Assembly: GCF_001667735.1 (NCBI RefSeq)
Contig: NZ_LZJN01000080.1
Location: 1 to 64,000 of the forward strand
DNA from: Mycobacterium sp. E183
Lineage (GTDB): Bacteria > Actinomycetota > Actinomycetes > Mycobacteriales > Mycobacteriaceae
Length of the DNA stretch: 64,000 bases
Direction: 5' to 3'
Positions 34,818-44,116 of the stretch are shown piece by piece. The first letter of the stretch is position 1, and each line of letters opens with the position of its first letter. Under the pieces are notes generated by a model, which did not search any database, had not been told where the DNA came from, and was given only the letters and a program-made list of their open reading frames with translations. The translations under genes and the position numbers were made by a program.

Positions 34818-35207
34818 GTGCGGATGCTTCTGGCGCTGGCGAGCTTCGCCGCCGTCATCGGCGCGGCCACGCCCGCGCGGGCCGATCCGGCCGGCAATCC
34901 CGATGCGAGCTTCTTGGCGGCGCTCGATCAGGCCGGCGTTCCCTACAAGGACGGCGCCGTCGCCATTCGGGTGGGCAAGAAGGCCTGCGCACTGATGGAC
35001 CAGGGTCACTCCAAAGCCGCTGTCATCCAAAGCGTGTCCTCGGAGAACGCCGGGTTCACGGTGGCGGAGGCGACCAGCTTCACGACCAGCGCGGTGAACG
35101 CCTACTGCCCCCAGCACATTGGGGAACCGGACACGGTGGCACCGCCGCCTCCGACCAACACCGGAATGTTCCCCTGGATTCCGTTTCCGCCGCCCGGTGC
35201 GGCGTAG
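34818..35207 (+). CDS. DUF732 secreted protein with Pro-rich C-terminus
   Basis: 129 residues from GTG at 34818 (an ATG two codons later is possible). Signal peptide RMLLALASFAAVIGAATPARA, then DUF732: FLAALDQAGVPYKDGAVAIRVGKKACALMDQG...VNAYCPQH with the two cysteines. The C-terminus is Pro-rich (VAPPPPTN, PWIPFPPP). Exported, function unknown. It resembles the gene at 27159 in layout. Confidence 0.87.
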   Translation: MRMLLALASFAAVIGAATPARADPAGNPDASFLAALDQAGVPYKDGAVAIRVGKKACALMDQGHSKAAVIQSVSSENAGFTVAEATSFTTSAVNAYCPQHIGEPDTVAPPPPTNTGMFPWIPFPPPGAA

Positions 35208-35268
35208 CAAGGCCAGGCGTTCGCAGCCGGGCTGGCACGCGGCAGCCTGTCCCGCCAAGATGGACTAG

Positions 35269-35688
35269 ATGTGGCCCGACTGGTGGATGATCGCGCTGGG
35301 CATCCTGAGCGCGTTCGTGGTGATCTGGCTGATCCTCGCCGTCACCTTCTGGCTGCTGAGGCCCAAGGCCAGATTGCAAGACCTGGTGCGGCTGTTGCCC
35401 GACGTACTTCGGCTGCTGAAACGCCTCGCAGCCGATCAAGAACTGCCGCGGCGGATCCGCGTCGTGTTGGTCGCGTTGATCGCGTTCGTCGTCTCACCGA
35501 TCGACCTGATACCTGATGCCATTCCGGTGATCGGATTCGCCGACGACGTGGTCATCGTCGGCCTGGTGCTGCGCTGGATCAGCCGCATCGCGGGACCCGA
35601 TGCGCTGGCCAGGCACTGGCCCGGCACACCCGACGGCCTCGCCACCCTGTGCTGGCTGTGCGGCCTACCCGATCCCGCGCTGGAGTGA
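35269..35688 (+). CDS. DUF1232 (YkvA-like) membrane protein
   Basis: 139 residues. The first helix (WMIALGILSAFVVIWLILAVTFWLL, about 6-30) is followed by an amphipathic basic stretch and the DUF1232 signature VSPIDLIPDAIPVIGFADDVVIVGLVL (about 80-107). Function of the family is unknown. The next gene starts in its stop codon (GTGA at 35685), so the two are translationally coupled. Confidence 0.87.
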   Translation: MWPDWWMIALGILSAFVVIWLILAVTFWLLRPKARLQDLVRLLPDVLRLLKRLAADQELPRRIRVVLVALIAFVVSPIDLIPDAIPVIGFADDVVIVGLVLRWISRIAGPDALARHWPGTPDGLATLCWLCGLPDPALE

Positions 35689-35942
35689 CCGTGGATCTGC
35701 TTCGGCGCACCATGCGATACCAGGTCCGGGTCGGCGCGCTCATCGAACTGGCCCTGTGGATGGCGATCCCATACCTGTGTATCGGGTTCGCGTGGACCGT
35801 TTTTCACCCCGACGAGGCTGGACAGATTCAGGCGCGGGTGGAGGCGGTGTTCCCTACGGGAGCCGACGCCGTGGCCTTCGGCTTGACCACGGCATTGTGG
35901 CCCGCCTCCATCCAAATCGCCCACGCCTGCCCGGCTCCGTGA
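35685..35942 (+). CDS. Small membrane protein, unknown
   Basis: 85 residues from GTG at 35685, overlapping the preceding stop as GTGA; a second GTG follows two codons later. One clear membrane helix (ALIELALWMAIPYLCIGFAW, about 18-37) and a second weaker hydrophobic segment near the C-terminus (GLTTALWPASIQIA). It is likely co-translated with the DUF1232 protein and may be its partner. No family recognised. Confidence 0.7.
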   Translation: MTVDLLRRTMRYQVRVGALIELALWMAIPYLCIGFAWTVFHPDEAGQIQARVEAVFPTGADAVAFGLTTALWPASIQIAHACPAP

Positions 35943-35998
35943 CCGCCGTTGGGGTAAACCCGTGCGCGGAGGAGCGGTTTGCTCCTAGGCTGCCGGGC

Positions 35999-36394
35999 AT
36001 GTCAATCGACCGAGCGGCACTTCTGGCGGGCAGTATCCGACTCACCTCCGGCGTCTGGTTCCTCGTCGACCCCTTGAGCGCGAACCGATTCTGGGGGGAT
36101 CCGGAGGAACCGACGCCGACGGCGCGACTGTTGTTGCGGTCCATGGGATATCGCGACGCGTTGATCGGTGGGCTGCTCGCCGCGGCGGCGTTGCGCGGCA
36201 AGAACACCCGCGGCTGGTTCCTGGCGTCGGGCGGTGCCGACGCGGCGGACCTGCTCGGCGGCATGAGCGTCCACCAAGAGCTGAGACCGTCGCAACGAAT
36301 CATCGGCCTGGGTGGCGCCGTCGTCGGCATCGGCGTGGGGCTGTGGGGCGCGACGCGCCGGACCACGCGGGGGAGCGAGGAACCGGCGCAGTGA
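35999..36394 (+). CDS. Conserved hypothetical membrane protein, DUF4267-like
   Basis: 131 residues from ATG at 35999. It has hydrophobic segments at about residues 8-25, 55-67 and 100-118, with VDPLSANRFWG, LLLRSMGYRDALIGGLLAAAALRGKNTRGWFLASGGADAADLL, matching small actinobacterial membrane proteins of the DUF4267 kind. Function unknown. An inverted repeat (GGAGC-ggttt-GCTCC) lies just before the start. It follows the two small membrane genes on the same strand. Confidence 0.72.
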   Translation: MSIDRAALLAGSIRLTSGVWFLVDPLSANRFWGDPEEPTPTARLLLRSMGYRDALIGGLLAAAALRGKNTRGWFLASGGADAADLLGGMSVHQELRPSQRIIGLGGAVVGIGVGLWGATRRTTRGSEEPAQ

Positions 36395-36452
36395 GGCCCG
36401 GATCGCGGCCAGGTGGTCGCCGGAACAAGGTAGATGCGGTTGACTGGACGCC

Positions 36453-37280
36453 ATGGGTTTAGGCGTACTGACATTCGTAACCGATGAGGGGATCGGCCCG
36501 GGGGAGCTGGGGCAGGCGCTGGAACAGCGTGGATTCGAGTCGCTGTTCCTCGCCGAGCACACCCACATTCCGGCGGGCGACGTCACGCCCTATCCGGCAG
36601 GCGGTCCTATCCCGCCGAAGTACTACCGCACCCTGGATCCGTTCGTCGCGTTGACCGCGGCGGCTGCCGCCACCGAGCGGCTGGTCCTGGGCACCGGGAT
36701 CGCGCTGGTTCCCCAGCGCGATCCGATTCACTTGGCCAAAGAGGTGGCGTCGCTGGATCTGGTGTCGCGGGGCCGCTTCCGGTTCGGAGTGGGTGTGGGC
36801 TGGCTGCGCGAGGAAATCGCCAACCACGGGGTCGACCCGTCGGTTCGCGGACGGGTGGTCGACGAGCGGCTGGACGCGATGATCGAGATCTGGACGCACG
36901 AAAAGGCGGAATTCCACGGCAAATTCGTCGACTTCGGGCCCCTCTACAGTTGGCCCAAGCCGGCGCAGAAGCCCTATCCGCCGCTGTACTTCGGCGGCGG
37001 GCCCGCGGGCTTCAAACGCATCGCCCGGCTGCATGCCGGCTGGCTGTCGATGACACCGTCGGCTGACGTCTTGGCGCCCCAGTTGGAGCAGCTGCGCGGC
37101 GTGGCCGGTCCGGACGTTCCGGTGATCAGCTTCCATGGCGGCGCGCCGACGGCCGAAGAGCTCGAGGGCTACCGCGCTCTCGGGTTGCAGCACCTGCTGG
37201 TGGAACTGCCCACCGAGCCGCGCGACGAGACGCTGCGGCGCCTCGACGAGCTGCAGGCCGAGTCCGCCAAGTTGTCGTAA
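36453..37280 (+). CDS. LLM-class oxidoreductase, probably F420-dependent
   Basis: 275 residues. Luciferase-like fold: LAEHTHIP near the start, LVLGTGIALVPQRDPIHLAKEVASLDLVSRGRFRFGVGVGWLREE (the typical signature with bulged strand), and PPLYFGGGPAGFKRIARLHAGWL for the phosphate site. Mycobacterial LLM proteins of this length usually use coenzyme F420. Substrate unknown. It is convergent with selO, with only two bases between the stops. Confidence 0.87.
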   Translation: MGLGVLTFVTDEGIGPGELGQALEQRGFESLFLAEHTHIPAGDVTPYPAGGPIPPKYYRTLDPFVALTAAAAATERLVLGTGIALVPQRDPIHLAKEVASLDLVSRGRFRFGVGVGWLREEIANHGVDPSVRGRVVDERLDAMIEIWTHEKAEFHGKFVDFGPLYSWPKPAQKPYPPLYFGGGPAGFKRIARLHAGWLSMTPSADVLAPQLEQLRGVAGPDVPVISFHGGAPTAEELEGYRALGLQHLLVELPTEPRDETLRRLDELQAESAKLS

Positions 37281-37282
37281 GG

Positions 37283-38743
37283 CTAAGTGCCGCAGAACGT
37301 TTGGTACTTGCCGAAGTCCTCCGGGGCCGGGCTGGCGAAGCGCTCCAGGCCCGGCCGTTCGCCATAGGGCGACGTCACCGCGGCGAGGAGTTGCTCGAGT
37401 GGGCCCAGATCACCCGCGGTCGCCGCGGTCAGAGCTTCCTCCACCAGGTGGTTGCGCGGAATGTAGACCGGGTTGACGCGGTCCATGACATCGGCGTCGG
37501 GGCCCAGCGCCTGCCAGCGCGAAAGCCACGCGTCGAAGCCGGCGAGGTCGACGAACACGCCCCGCGCGGGCTCTGCGTCGCCGCGCGCCGCCCGACCGAG
37601 CAGGCGGAAGAACGAGGTGTAGTCGACGTGGCTGTCCTTGAGCAGGGCGAGCAACTCGTCGACCAGGGCGGCCGAGGCGCCGTCCTCGGCGTCGGGCACA
37701 CCGAGTTTGGCGCGCATCCCGGATGACCACACGGCGTCGTACTCGCGCTGGAAGACGCCGAACGACGTCTCCGCGAGCGCGACCGCCTGCTCGAGATCCT
37801 CGGAGAGCAGCGGAAGCAGCGTCTCGGCGAACCGGGCGAGGTTCCAGCCGGCGACGACGGGCTGGTTGGCGTAGGCGTAACGGCCCCAAAAGTCGATGGA
37901 GCTGAAGACCGTGTCGGGATCATAGGCCTCCATGAAGGCGCACGGCCCGTAGTCGATCGTCTCGCCGGAGATCGTCATGTTGTCGGTGTTCATCACCCCG
38001 TGGACGAACCCGATCAGCATCCACCGCGCGACGAGCGCCGCCTGAACGGCGACCACCCCCTCGAACAACGCGAGATAGGGCCGGTCGGCGCTCGCGGCGC
38101 TGGGATGGTGGCGGGCGATCGCGTGGTCGGCGAGGCGCCGCAGCAGGTCGATGTCGCCGGTGGAGGCGGCGAACTGGAAGCTGCCCACGCGCAGGTGGCT
38201 GCTGGCCACGCGGGTCAGCACCGCCCCGGGGAGTTCGGCCTCGCGCAGGACCGGACGGCCGGTGCCGACGACGGCCAACGATCGCGTGGTCGGCACCCCG
38301 AGCGCATGCATCGCCTCGCTGACGATGTACTCGCGCAGCATGGGCCCCACGGCCGCCAGGCCGTCGCCGCCGCGCGCGAACGGTGTCGGCCCGGAGCCCT
38401 TCAGGTGGATGTCGCGCAGGCGTCCGTCGCCGTCGGCGAGCTCGCCGAGCAGCAGGGCGCGACCATCACCGAGGCGGGGGACGAAGCCCCCGAACTGATG
38501 CCCGGCGTAGGCCTGGGCCACTGGAACGGCGTCGCTGGGGAGCAGGTCGCCCACCAGGAAGCGCAACCCGTCCGGGCTTCGCAGCCAGTCGGCGTCCAGG
38601 CTTAGTTCCTCCGCGAGCCGCTCGTTGAGGGCGAGCAACCGCGGCTCGGCCGGCGGCTCCGCCTGCCACCGGACGGCCATCTCCGGCAATGCGCGGAAGA
38701 ACCGGTCCTGCAGGGCGACCGTCATATCCGGGGCGACACTCAC
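37283..38743 (-). CDS. selO: Protein adenylyltransferase SelO
   Basis: 486 residues from GTG at 38743 (a possible ATG six codons later). The pseudokinase core shows [23 protein letters not shown] (glycine-rich), [22 protein letters not shown] (ATP-site Lys), [48 protein letters not shown] (catalytic Asn/Asp), and ends TFCGT, the position of the C-terminal Cys that is selenocysteine in some species. SelO transfers AMP to protein Ser/Thr/Tyr and protects against oxidative stress in E. coli. Cytoplasmic. Confidence 0.95.
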   Translation of the reverse strand: MSVAPDMTVALQDRFFRALPEMAVRWQAEPPAEPRLLALNERLAEELSLDADWLRSPDGLRFLVGDLLPSDAVPVAQAYAGHQFGGFVPRLGDGRALLLGELADGDGRLRDIHLKGSGPTPFARGGDGLAAVGPMLREYIVSEAMHALGVPTTRSLAVVGTGRPVLREAELPGAVLTRVASSHLRVGSFQFAASTGDIDLLRRLADHAIARHHPSAASADRPYLALFEGVVAVQAALVARWMLIGFVHGVMNTDNMTISGETIDYGPCAFMEAYDPDTVFSSIDFWGRYAYANQPVVAGWNLARFAETLLPLLSEDLEQAVALAETSFGVFQREYDAVWSSGMRAKLGVPDAEDGASAALVDELLALLKDSHVDYTSFFRLLGRAARGDAEPARGVFVDLAGFDAWLSRWQALGPDADVMDRVNPVYIPRNHLVEEALTAATAGDLGPLEQLLAAVTSPYGERPGLERFASPAPEDFGKYQTFCGT

Positions 38744-38763
38744 CTCAACGAGCCTACGGCGAA

Positions 38764-39333
38764 TTACGAGCCGAGGGCCTGGCCGATGAGGTCGCGGGCG
38801 CGGTCGAGCATCGACGCGAACGGTCCGAGGGCGAAGTTCATCTTCGCCGACTCCACGCCGGGGTGCGGGTGCGTCGGCGCGATGGCCTGAGCCGCGCGCA
38901 CCGCCACCCCCATCCGCTTGAGGTCGGTTTCGTCAACTTCCTTCTGCAGCACGGGGAACTCCTCGCTTTCCTCGTGCTGCGCGTGGTCCAGCACGGCCTC
39001 GCGAAGTTTTTTCAACTCGTCGATGAACTGCTGGGAGGTGACGTCGAGGTCTTCGATGCTCGAAAGCAACTCCTTGGCCTGGTGTTCCTCCGTGAGTCGA
39101 GCGTCGACGATCGCGTCGCCGGCGTCGGACTCCCGGCGCACGCGCGGGTGCACGACCATTTCCTCGGCTGTCTCGTGCACGGCCAGCAGTTGACGCAGCG
39201 TCGCGAACGGCTTTTCCCGTGCCTGGGGATCGGATGCGTGCAGCACCTCGTCGAACAGGTCCTCGATGAGGTTGTGCTGCGCCTTCAGGAATGCGACGAC
39301 TTCCTCGGGCGACTGGACAATCATGTCGGCCAT
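38764..39333 (-). CDS. Hemerythrin-like HHE-domain protein
   Basis: 189 residues from ATG at 39333 with GGAGG eight bases upstream. The HHE four-helix bundle has the metal ligands in [43 protein letters not shown] and [17 protein letters not shown], consistent with a diiron site binding O2, NO or H2O2. Mycobacterial hemerythrin-like proteins modulate the SigF/oxidative stress response. A SigF-type promoter lies 67 bases upstream. It is followed by selO on the same strand (20 bases). Confidence 0.9.
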   Translation of the reverse strand: MADMIVQSPEEVVAFLKAQHNLIEDLFDEVLHASDPQAREKPFATLRQLLAVHETAEEMVVHPRVRRESDAGDAIVDARLTEEHQAKELLSSIEDLDVTSQQFIDELKKLREAVLDHAQHEESEEFPVLQKEVDETDLKRMGVAVRAAQAIAPTHPHPGVESAKMNFALGPFASMLDRARDLIGQALGS

Positions 39334-39653
39334 CGCCGATACCTCCAGTGTTTCTGCGAATTCGGTTGCGCACTGTGGGCTGTGTGCGCCTTCGCCACGC
39401 ATACCCGCTGCGTAGGGGGCTAAACGGGCCCTGTGTGCCCCGCCAGCAGGTCGGCCGCCGTCTCTCCAAAGATCTGAGTAGGCAACAACTTTCGTTTGCC
39501 GGCCGGGCCGACCACGACGATACGTGGCCGGGCGCGAAAGCGATCTGCGTCACACGCCGGATTGGATGTTATCTGCCGAGGGTCGAACGGGTAGCCGCTA
39601 GAAAGGCGCTTTCGTGCCGATCCACACAATCAACGCAGGAGGCGAATTTTTCG
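39334..39653. other. Divergent promoter region between hemerythrin and helical protein genes
   Basis: 320 bases with no supported gene. It contains the SigF-like promoter described separately for the minus-strand hemerythrin gene, and a weaker GTTA-N17-GGGTAG pair (39568-39594) pointing toward the plus-strand gene. A short minus-strand frame (39420-39629) encodes a sequence faintly like a stress-protein tail but has no start signal. Confidence 0.6.
39401..39425 (-). promoter_or_regulatory. SigF/SigB-type promoter for the hemerythrin gene
   Basis: On the minus strand GTTT (39422-39425), 15 bases, then GGGTAT (39401-39406) match the mycobacterial SigF consensus GTTT-N15/16-GGGTAT exactly. The -10 ends 67 bases before the start codon, a normal leader length. 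Confidence 0.72.
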
Positions 39654-40616
39654 ATGACTTCATCGGACAAGACGACGGTGCTGGCGCAGTTGCGTGCGCT
39701 TCACCAGCTGACCAACACCGAGATCCAGGTCGCGGAAACCCGCATCGCGCAGGCACGTACCGAGGCCGTTCAGCGTGAGCTCACGCAGAACGCGTCCAAC
39801 GCCCGCGAGCGGTCCGAGGCGATCGAGAAGGCGATCCGTGGGCTCGGCGGTGTCCCCGACATCGTCGGGCCGTTCCTGGGCCGGGCCGCGGCCGCGGTCA
39901 AGGCGCTGACCGAGCAGGCCCAGCCGTTCGACGAGGCGCTCCTGGGCGACCTCGCGCTGGAAGATCAGTTGCTGGACCGGTCCCGCTACCTGAAGGCCCT
40001 GGCCGTCGCGGCCGAGCTTCCCGAGGTCGAGAGCCTGGCAACGCGGCTGATCACGGCGCATTCGGCGACCGTGGACTGGCTGACCACCGTGCTGGCCGAA
40101 GACGCCCTCGGCGGCCCGGCCGCGCTGCGCCGCACGCCGCTGCAGGCCGCGGCCGGAACCGCGGTGAAGTTGGTCAACCTGCCGGTCGAATGGTCGGTCC
40201 GGGGCGTCGACAGGGCCGCGGACGCGCTGCGCTCGGCCCGGCCGACGTTCAACGAGCTGGTGAGCCGGGGTGCGCACGCCGGTGACGTGGCAACCCGCGC
40301 GCTCACCGCGTCGCGCAACGCCGCGCTCGAGGCGGCCGAGAAGGTCACCCGCAGCGAAGGTGCCCGGCAGACGGCCGACGCCCTGCATGCGGCACGCGCC
40401 GCTGTGGGGGTCCTCGACGCCGACGAGCTGCCCATCGCCAACTACGACGAGCTGAACGTCAGCGAGGCCGTCGCCGAGGTGAAGGAGCTTGCGAATCCGA
40501 GCGACGTGCGGGCCATCATCGCCTACGAAGAGGCGAACAAGAATCGCCAGCGGGTCGTGTCGGCCGCCCAGACGCGTGTCGCCGCGATCGCGCAGGAGGT
40601 TGTCGGCATCAACTAG
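39654..40616 (+). CDS. Alpha-helical cytoplasmic protein of unknown function
   Basis: 320 residues from ATG at 39654, with AGGAGG 11 bases upstream; a longer frame upstream lacks features. It is Ala/Glu/Arg-rich and almost all helix. Residues 1-130 look like a ferritin-like bundle (LRALHQLTNTEIQVAETRIAQARTEAVQ; LEDQLLDRSRYLKALAVAAELPEVE), but no ExxH iron motif is visible. The C-terminal end (LPIANYDELNVSEAVAEVKELANPSDVRAIIAYEEANKNR broken by helices) is the most conserved-looking part. Strong terminator downstream. Divergent from the hemerythrin gene, so it may be stress-induced. Confidence 0.75.
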   Translation: MTSSDKTTVLAQLRALHQLTNTEIQVAETRIAQARTEAVQRELTQNASNARERSEAIEKAIRGLGGVPDIVGPFLGRAAAAVKALTEQAQPFDEALLGDLALEDQLLDRSRYLKALAVAAELPEVESLATRLITAHSATVDWLTTVLAEDALGGPAALRRTPLQAAAGTAVKLVNLPVEWSVRGVDRAADALRSARPTFNELVSRGAHAGDVATRALTASRNAALEAAEKVTRSEGARQTADALHAARAAVGVLDADELPIANYDELNVSEAVAEVKELANPSDVRAIIAYEEANKNRQRVVSAAQTRVAAIAQEVVGIN

Positions 40617-40633
40617 CCGAGCATTCAAAGCCA

Positions 40634-40670
40634 GGCCGCCCGGGCGAGGGGTTCCTCCGCCCGGGCGGCC
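40634..40670 (+). terminator. GC-rich hairpin terminator
   Basis: The arms GGCCGCCCGGGCG and CGCCCGGGCGGCC flank a loop that can itself pair partly (AGG/CCT). It starts 17 bases after the stop of the gene at 39654. There is no U-tract, as is usual in mycobacteria. Confidence 0.82.
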
Positions 40671-40767
40671 CAGCCATTTCTGTGCCCGGGGGGCATACCC
40701 GACCGCCCGTTGGGGGACATCGCTACGGTTAAGGCACCAGTCCGATATCGATAACCCCGAGAGACGA

Positions 40768-41691
40768 ATGTACGACCAGGTCAACAGCAGCGCGACGGAG
40801 CCCGACGACGTCATTGGCTACCGCATCGATCCCGTTTTGGCCCGGAGCTGGCTCTTGGTCAACGGCGCGCACGCTGACCGGTTCCAATCCGCGGCGCACT
40901 CCCGGGCCGACATCGTCGTGCTCGACATCGAGGACGCCGTCGCCCCCAAAGACAAGCACGCCGCCCGCGACAACGTGGTGAGCTGGCTGGGCGCCGGCAA
41001 CACCGATTGGGTCCGCGTCAACGGTTTCGGCACCCCGTGGTGGGCGGACGACCTCGCCGCGCTGTCCGGCACACCGGTGGGCGGGGTGATGCTGGCGATG
41101 GTCGAATCGGTGGACCACGTCACCGAGACGGCGCAACGGCTGCCCAACGTGCCGATCGTGGCGCTAGTGGAAACGGCCCGCGGCCTGGAGCGCATCACCG
41201 AGATCGCCGCGGCTAAGGGCACCTTCCGGCTCGCCTTCGGCATCGGCGACTTCCGCCGCGACACCGGCTTCGGAGAAGACCCCAGCACGCTGGCCTACGC
41301 CCGGTCCCGGTTCACCATCGCCGCCAAGGCGGCGAGTCTGCCCAGCGCCATCGACGGGCCCACGATCGGCTCGAATGCCCTGAAGTTGATCGAGGCCACC
41401 GCCGTCTCCGTGGAATTCGGGATGACGGGCAAGATCTGCCTCACCCCGGACCAATGCGGCGTGGTGAACGAGGGTCTGTCGCCATCACAGGACGAAATTT
41501 CTTGGGCGAAAGAGTTTTTCGCCGAGTTCGAACGCGACGGGGGAGAGATCCGCAACGGGTCCGACCTGCCGCGGATTGCCAGGGCCACGAAGATCCTCGA
41601 GCTGGCCCGCGCCTACGACATAGAATCGTCGGACTTCGACGACGAAGAACGGGATCATTCCCCCGCGCCGTCGGACACCTATCACTACTGA
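40768..41691 (+). CDS. HpcH/HpaI aldolase/citrate lyase beta-like protein (Rv3075c-like)
   Basis: 307 residues from ATG at 40768, the same length as Rv3075c by memory. The CitE/malyl-CoA lyase fold shows [31 protein letters not shown] (metal-binding Glu/Asp), [41 protein letters not shown] (Glu) and [11 protein letters not shown]. CitE-like enzymes cleave or form beta-hydroxyacyl-CoA or act as thioesterases; the true substrate is unknown. It starts the block syntenic with Rv3075c-Rv3068c. The next gene starts 19 bases on. Confidence 0.87.
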   Translation: MYDQVNSSATEPDDVIGYRIDPVLARSWLLVNGAHADRFQSAAHSRADIVVLDIEDAVAPKDKHAARDNVVSWLGAGNTDWVRVNGFGTPWWADDLAALSGTPVGGVMLAMVESVDHVTETAQRLPNVPIVALVETARGLERITEIAAAKGTFRLAFGIGDFRRDTGFGEDPSTLAYARSRFTIAAKAASLPSAIDGPTIGSNALKLIEATAVSVEFGMTGKICLTPDQCGVVNEGLSPSQDEISWAKEFFAEFERDGGEIRNGSDLPRIARATKILELARAYDIESSDFDDEERDHSPAPSDTYHY

Positions 41692-41710
41692 GCGACAAAG
41701 CGGGTCCGAG

Positions 41711-42406
41711 ATGAGCGTCGTGGTGGATTTTCATTTCGATCCGATGTGCCCGTTCGCCTATCAGACCTCGCTGTGGATCCGCGACGTTCGCGAGCAACTC
41801 GGCATCACCGTCGACTGGCGATTTTTCAGCCTCGAGGAGATCAACCGGTCCGAGGGCCAGAAGCACCCCTGGGAGCGGGAGTGGTCCTACGGGTGGTCGT
41901 TGATGCGGATCGGCGCGCTGCTGCGCCGAACGGACATGGCGCTGCTGGACCGGTGGTACGCCGCCATCGGACGCGAACTGCACACGCTGGGCGGCAAACC
42001 GCACGACCCCGCGGTTGCGCGCCGCCTGCTGGGCGAGATCGGCGCCGAACCGTCGCTCCTCGATGCGGCGCTCGACGACCCGACCACCCACGACGAGATC
42101 CACCACGACCACCACCGGGTCGTCGACGCGGGCGGCTACGGGGTGCCGACACTGTTTTTGTCGGGGCAGTGCCTGTTCGGTCCGGTACTGGTGGACCCGC
42201 CGACCGGGCCCGAGGCCCTGACGCTGTGGAACGTCGTCACCGGGATGGCCGAATTGCCCCACGTGTACGAGTTGCAACGGCCCAAGACACCGGCCGACGC
42301 CGAGTTGATCGGCCGCGCGCTGCGCCCCTACCTGGACGGACGCGACTGGGTCAGCATCAACCGCGGCGAGGTCGTCGACGTGGAGCGCCTCACCGGCCAA
42401 TCCTGA
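41711..42406 (+). CDS. DsbA/HCCA-isomerase family protein with single-Cys motif
   Basis: 231 residues. Thioredoxin-like fold with helical insertion: [24 protein letters not shown], where the active site is CPFA, so only one of two Cys of the usual CxxC remains. The cis-Pro region is [13 protein letters not shown]. This resembles FrnE/2-hydroxychromene-2-carboxylate isomerases and glutathione- or mycothiol-dependent enzymes more than a disulfide oxidase. It follows the CitE-like gene closely and is probably in its operon. Substrate unknown. Confidence 0.83.
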   Translation: MSVVVDFHFDPMCPFAYQTSLWIRDVREQLGITVDWRFFSLEEINRSEGQKHPWEREWSYGWSLMRIGALLRRTDMALLDRWYAAIGRELHTLGGKPHDPAVARRLLGEIGAEPSLLDAALDDPTTHDEIHHDHHRVVDAGGYGVPTLFLSGQCLFGPVLVDPPTGPEALTLWNVVTGMAELPHVYELQRPKTPADAELIGRALRPYLDGRDWVSINRGEVVDVERLTGQS

Positions 42407-42413
42407 ACAGTGC

Positions 42414-43687
42414 CTAGGCCGCATGGCGCGCGATGGAGACCCCGATGCGGAATTCCACCTCGCTGACCGTGATCACGGGCGCTCGCGGCGGGGCCGTCGA
42501 TCGGTAGCTCTTTCCGGTGGGAGTGGTGAATTGCGCGGTGTGAGTGTGGTTTTCGTCGACGGCGGCGCTCACCCGCCACCCCGCGGCTTCCTTGGTGTAG
42601 TTGCAGCCCTCGCATAGGCCCAGACCATTGTCCGCGGTGGTGGGACCGCCGTCGGCCCACGGCTGCGCGTGGTCGCGGTGCCTGACGGGCGCGTCGCAAT
42701 ACGGGGTGCGGCAACGTTGGTCGCGCAATTCGATGAACGCGGCCAGCGCGCGCGGAAAGATCCGTGCCCGCGACTCCATCGCCACCAGCGCCCCGGCCCG
42801 GGGTGCGCGTAGAGCCTGCGGAGCGTCGCGCGCGAGCGCCGGTCGGTGACGGCGCTGCTGACCATCGCGCGCGCCACCGCCGCGGGGATCGGGCCGTAGC
42901 CGCAGATGTCCGCCGGCGCGTTGGCGCCCCCAAGCAGCGTGTCGTCGGAGAGCACCAGGTTGACGGCGACCGGGGTGGGGGCCGCCGCGCTGCGGCCGGT
43001 GACCCGTTCCACCAAGGTGTCGGCCATCAGCTGCCCGCGTGAGCGGCCGTCGCCGCGGGTGTCCGCCTCGCGGCGGAGCGCCGCGTACACCGAAACGCCC
43101 TGGGCCACCGGCAATAACGCGGTGAGATACGTCATCGTGTCGGGCGCGGGCCGGATGGTCACCGTGCGCTCCCGCTCTGCCCTGGCCGCCCGGTCGACGA
43201 CGGCATGCGGGTCAAGGCGATAGGCGATCGCCTTGGCGGCCGCGGCCACCCGCGCGTCGCCCATGCCGTCCAGGTTCGCCTGCTCGGCGCACAGTTCCGC
43301 GTCCAACGCGCGGCGATCCTCGACGTCGAGGCAGGCGCTCTCGCGCACGATCAGCGTCGCCCGCCACTCCGACAGCACCCCGCGCTCCAGCGCCGCCAAC
43401 GTGTGCGGCATCTCGTGCACGAGGGCTTTGGCGAAGCCCAGGTGCCGGCAGCCCCGAGCCGGGGCATCGCGGCGCGCCAGCGCGACCTCGGTGGCCATGC
43501 CCCGGCCGCGCCGCGCCGCGGATACGCCGGCAGCCGCCTCGGCAGCTCGACGCGCCGCGTCCAGCGCGGCCGTCGCGCGGGCCTGCCCGGCGGCGGCCGC
43601 CGACTTGGCCGCCTCCAGCTCCGCGATGCGCTCGATCAGCGCCGATTCGTCGGCCGACGGGTCGATGACCGCCAATTCTTCGAACAT
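42414..43687 (-). pseudogene. 13E12-type DUF222/HNH endonuclease gene, broken by a frameshift
   Basis: From ATG at 43687 the frame encodes the DUF222 domain (MFEELAVIDPSADESALIERIAEL ... [27 protein letters not shown]) up to [11 protein letters not shown]; it then goes out of phase. The following frame, ending at 42414, carries the matching C-terminus: [26 protein letters not shown], and the HNH signature [13 protein letters not shown] one-base deletion near 42788-42802 joins the two. M. tuberculosis Rv3074 is a 13E12 gene at the same place. The two halves are intact otherwise, so the break is recent or a sequencing error. Confidence 0.85.
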
Positions 43688-43739
43688 ACGTGCGATGCTA
43701 ACCGGAACCACCGACAGGCCCGCCGCTACGCTGGCGGGT

Positions 43740-44096
43740 GTGAGCGGCCAGAGCCGGATCAGGGTGGCGCGGGTCTACGACGACGTCGGCCCCGACGACG
43801 GCCAGCGCGTGCTCATCGACCGCATGTGGCCGCGAGGAGTGCGCAAGGGCGACCCGAGGGTGGGGATCTGGTCCAAGGACGTCGCGCCGTCCAAGGACCT
43901 CCGCGAGTGGTATCACCACCGGTCAGAACACTTCGACGAATTCGCCAAGCGCTACGAGGCGGAACTCGACGACAACCCGGCGCTCGACGAGCTGCGCGAG
44001 CTGGCCCGGCGCGGCGTCGTCACCCTGGTCACCGCGACCCGCGACCCCGACATCAGCCATGCCGCCGTCCTCGCGGAGCTGCTGAAAAGCCACTGA
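43740..44096 (+). CDS. DUF488 protein (Rv3073c-like)
   Basis: 118 residues from GTG at 43740, the length of Rv3073c by memory; the larger open frame upstream is a shadow of the 13E12 gene. It shows RVYDDVGPDDGQRVLIDRMWPRGVRKGD, IWSKDVAPSKDLREWYHH, FAKRYEAEL and VTLVTATRDPDISHAAVLAELL, all conserved in DUF488. Function unknown; possibly a small enzyme or nucleic-acid-related protein. It starts 52 bases after the divergent 13E12 start and precedes an LLM gene by 20 bases. Confidence 0.9.
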   Translation: MSGQSRIRVARVYDDVGPDDGQRVLIDRMWPRGVRKGDPRVGIWSKDVAPSKDLREWYHHRSEHFDEFAKRYEAELDDNPALDELRELARRGVVTLVTATRDPDISHAAVLAELLKSH

Positions 44097-44116
44097 GCGC
44101 GTGAGACGATCGTGCG

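Noticed and set aside
39420-39629. Minus-strand frame RIVVVGPAGKRKLLPTQIFGETAADLL, like the tail of a stress protein
   Set aside because: The similarity is short and unspecific, no start or ribosome site fits, and the region has clear promoter features; kept only as a faint possible relic.
43233-43739. Longer plus-strand start for the DUF488 gene
   Set aside because: The extension runs antisense through the 13E12 DUF222 domain. The GTG at 43740 gives the expected 118-residue protein.
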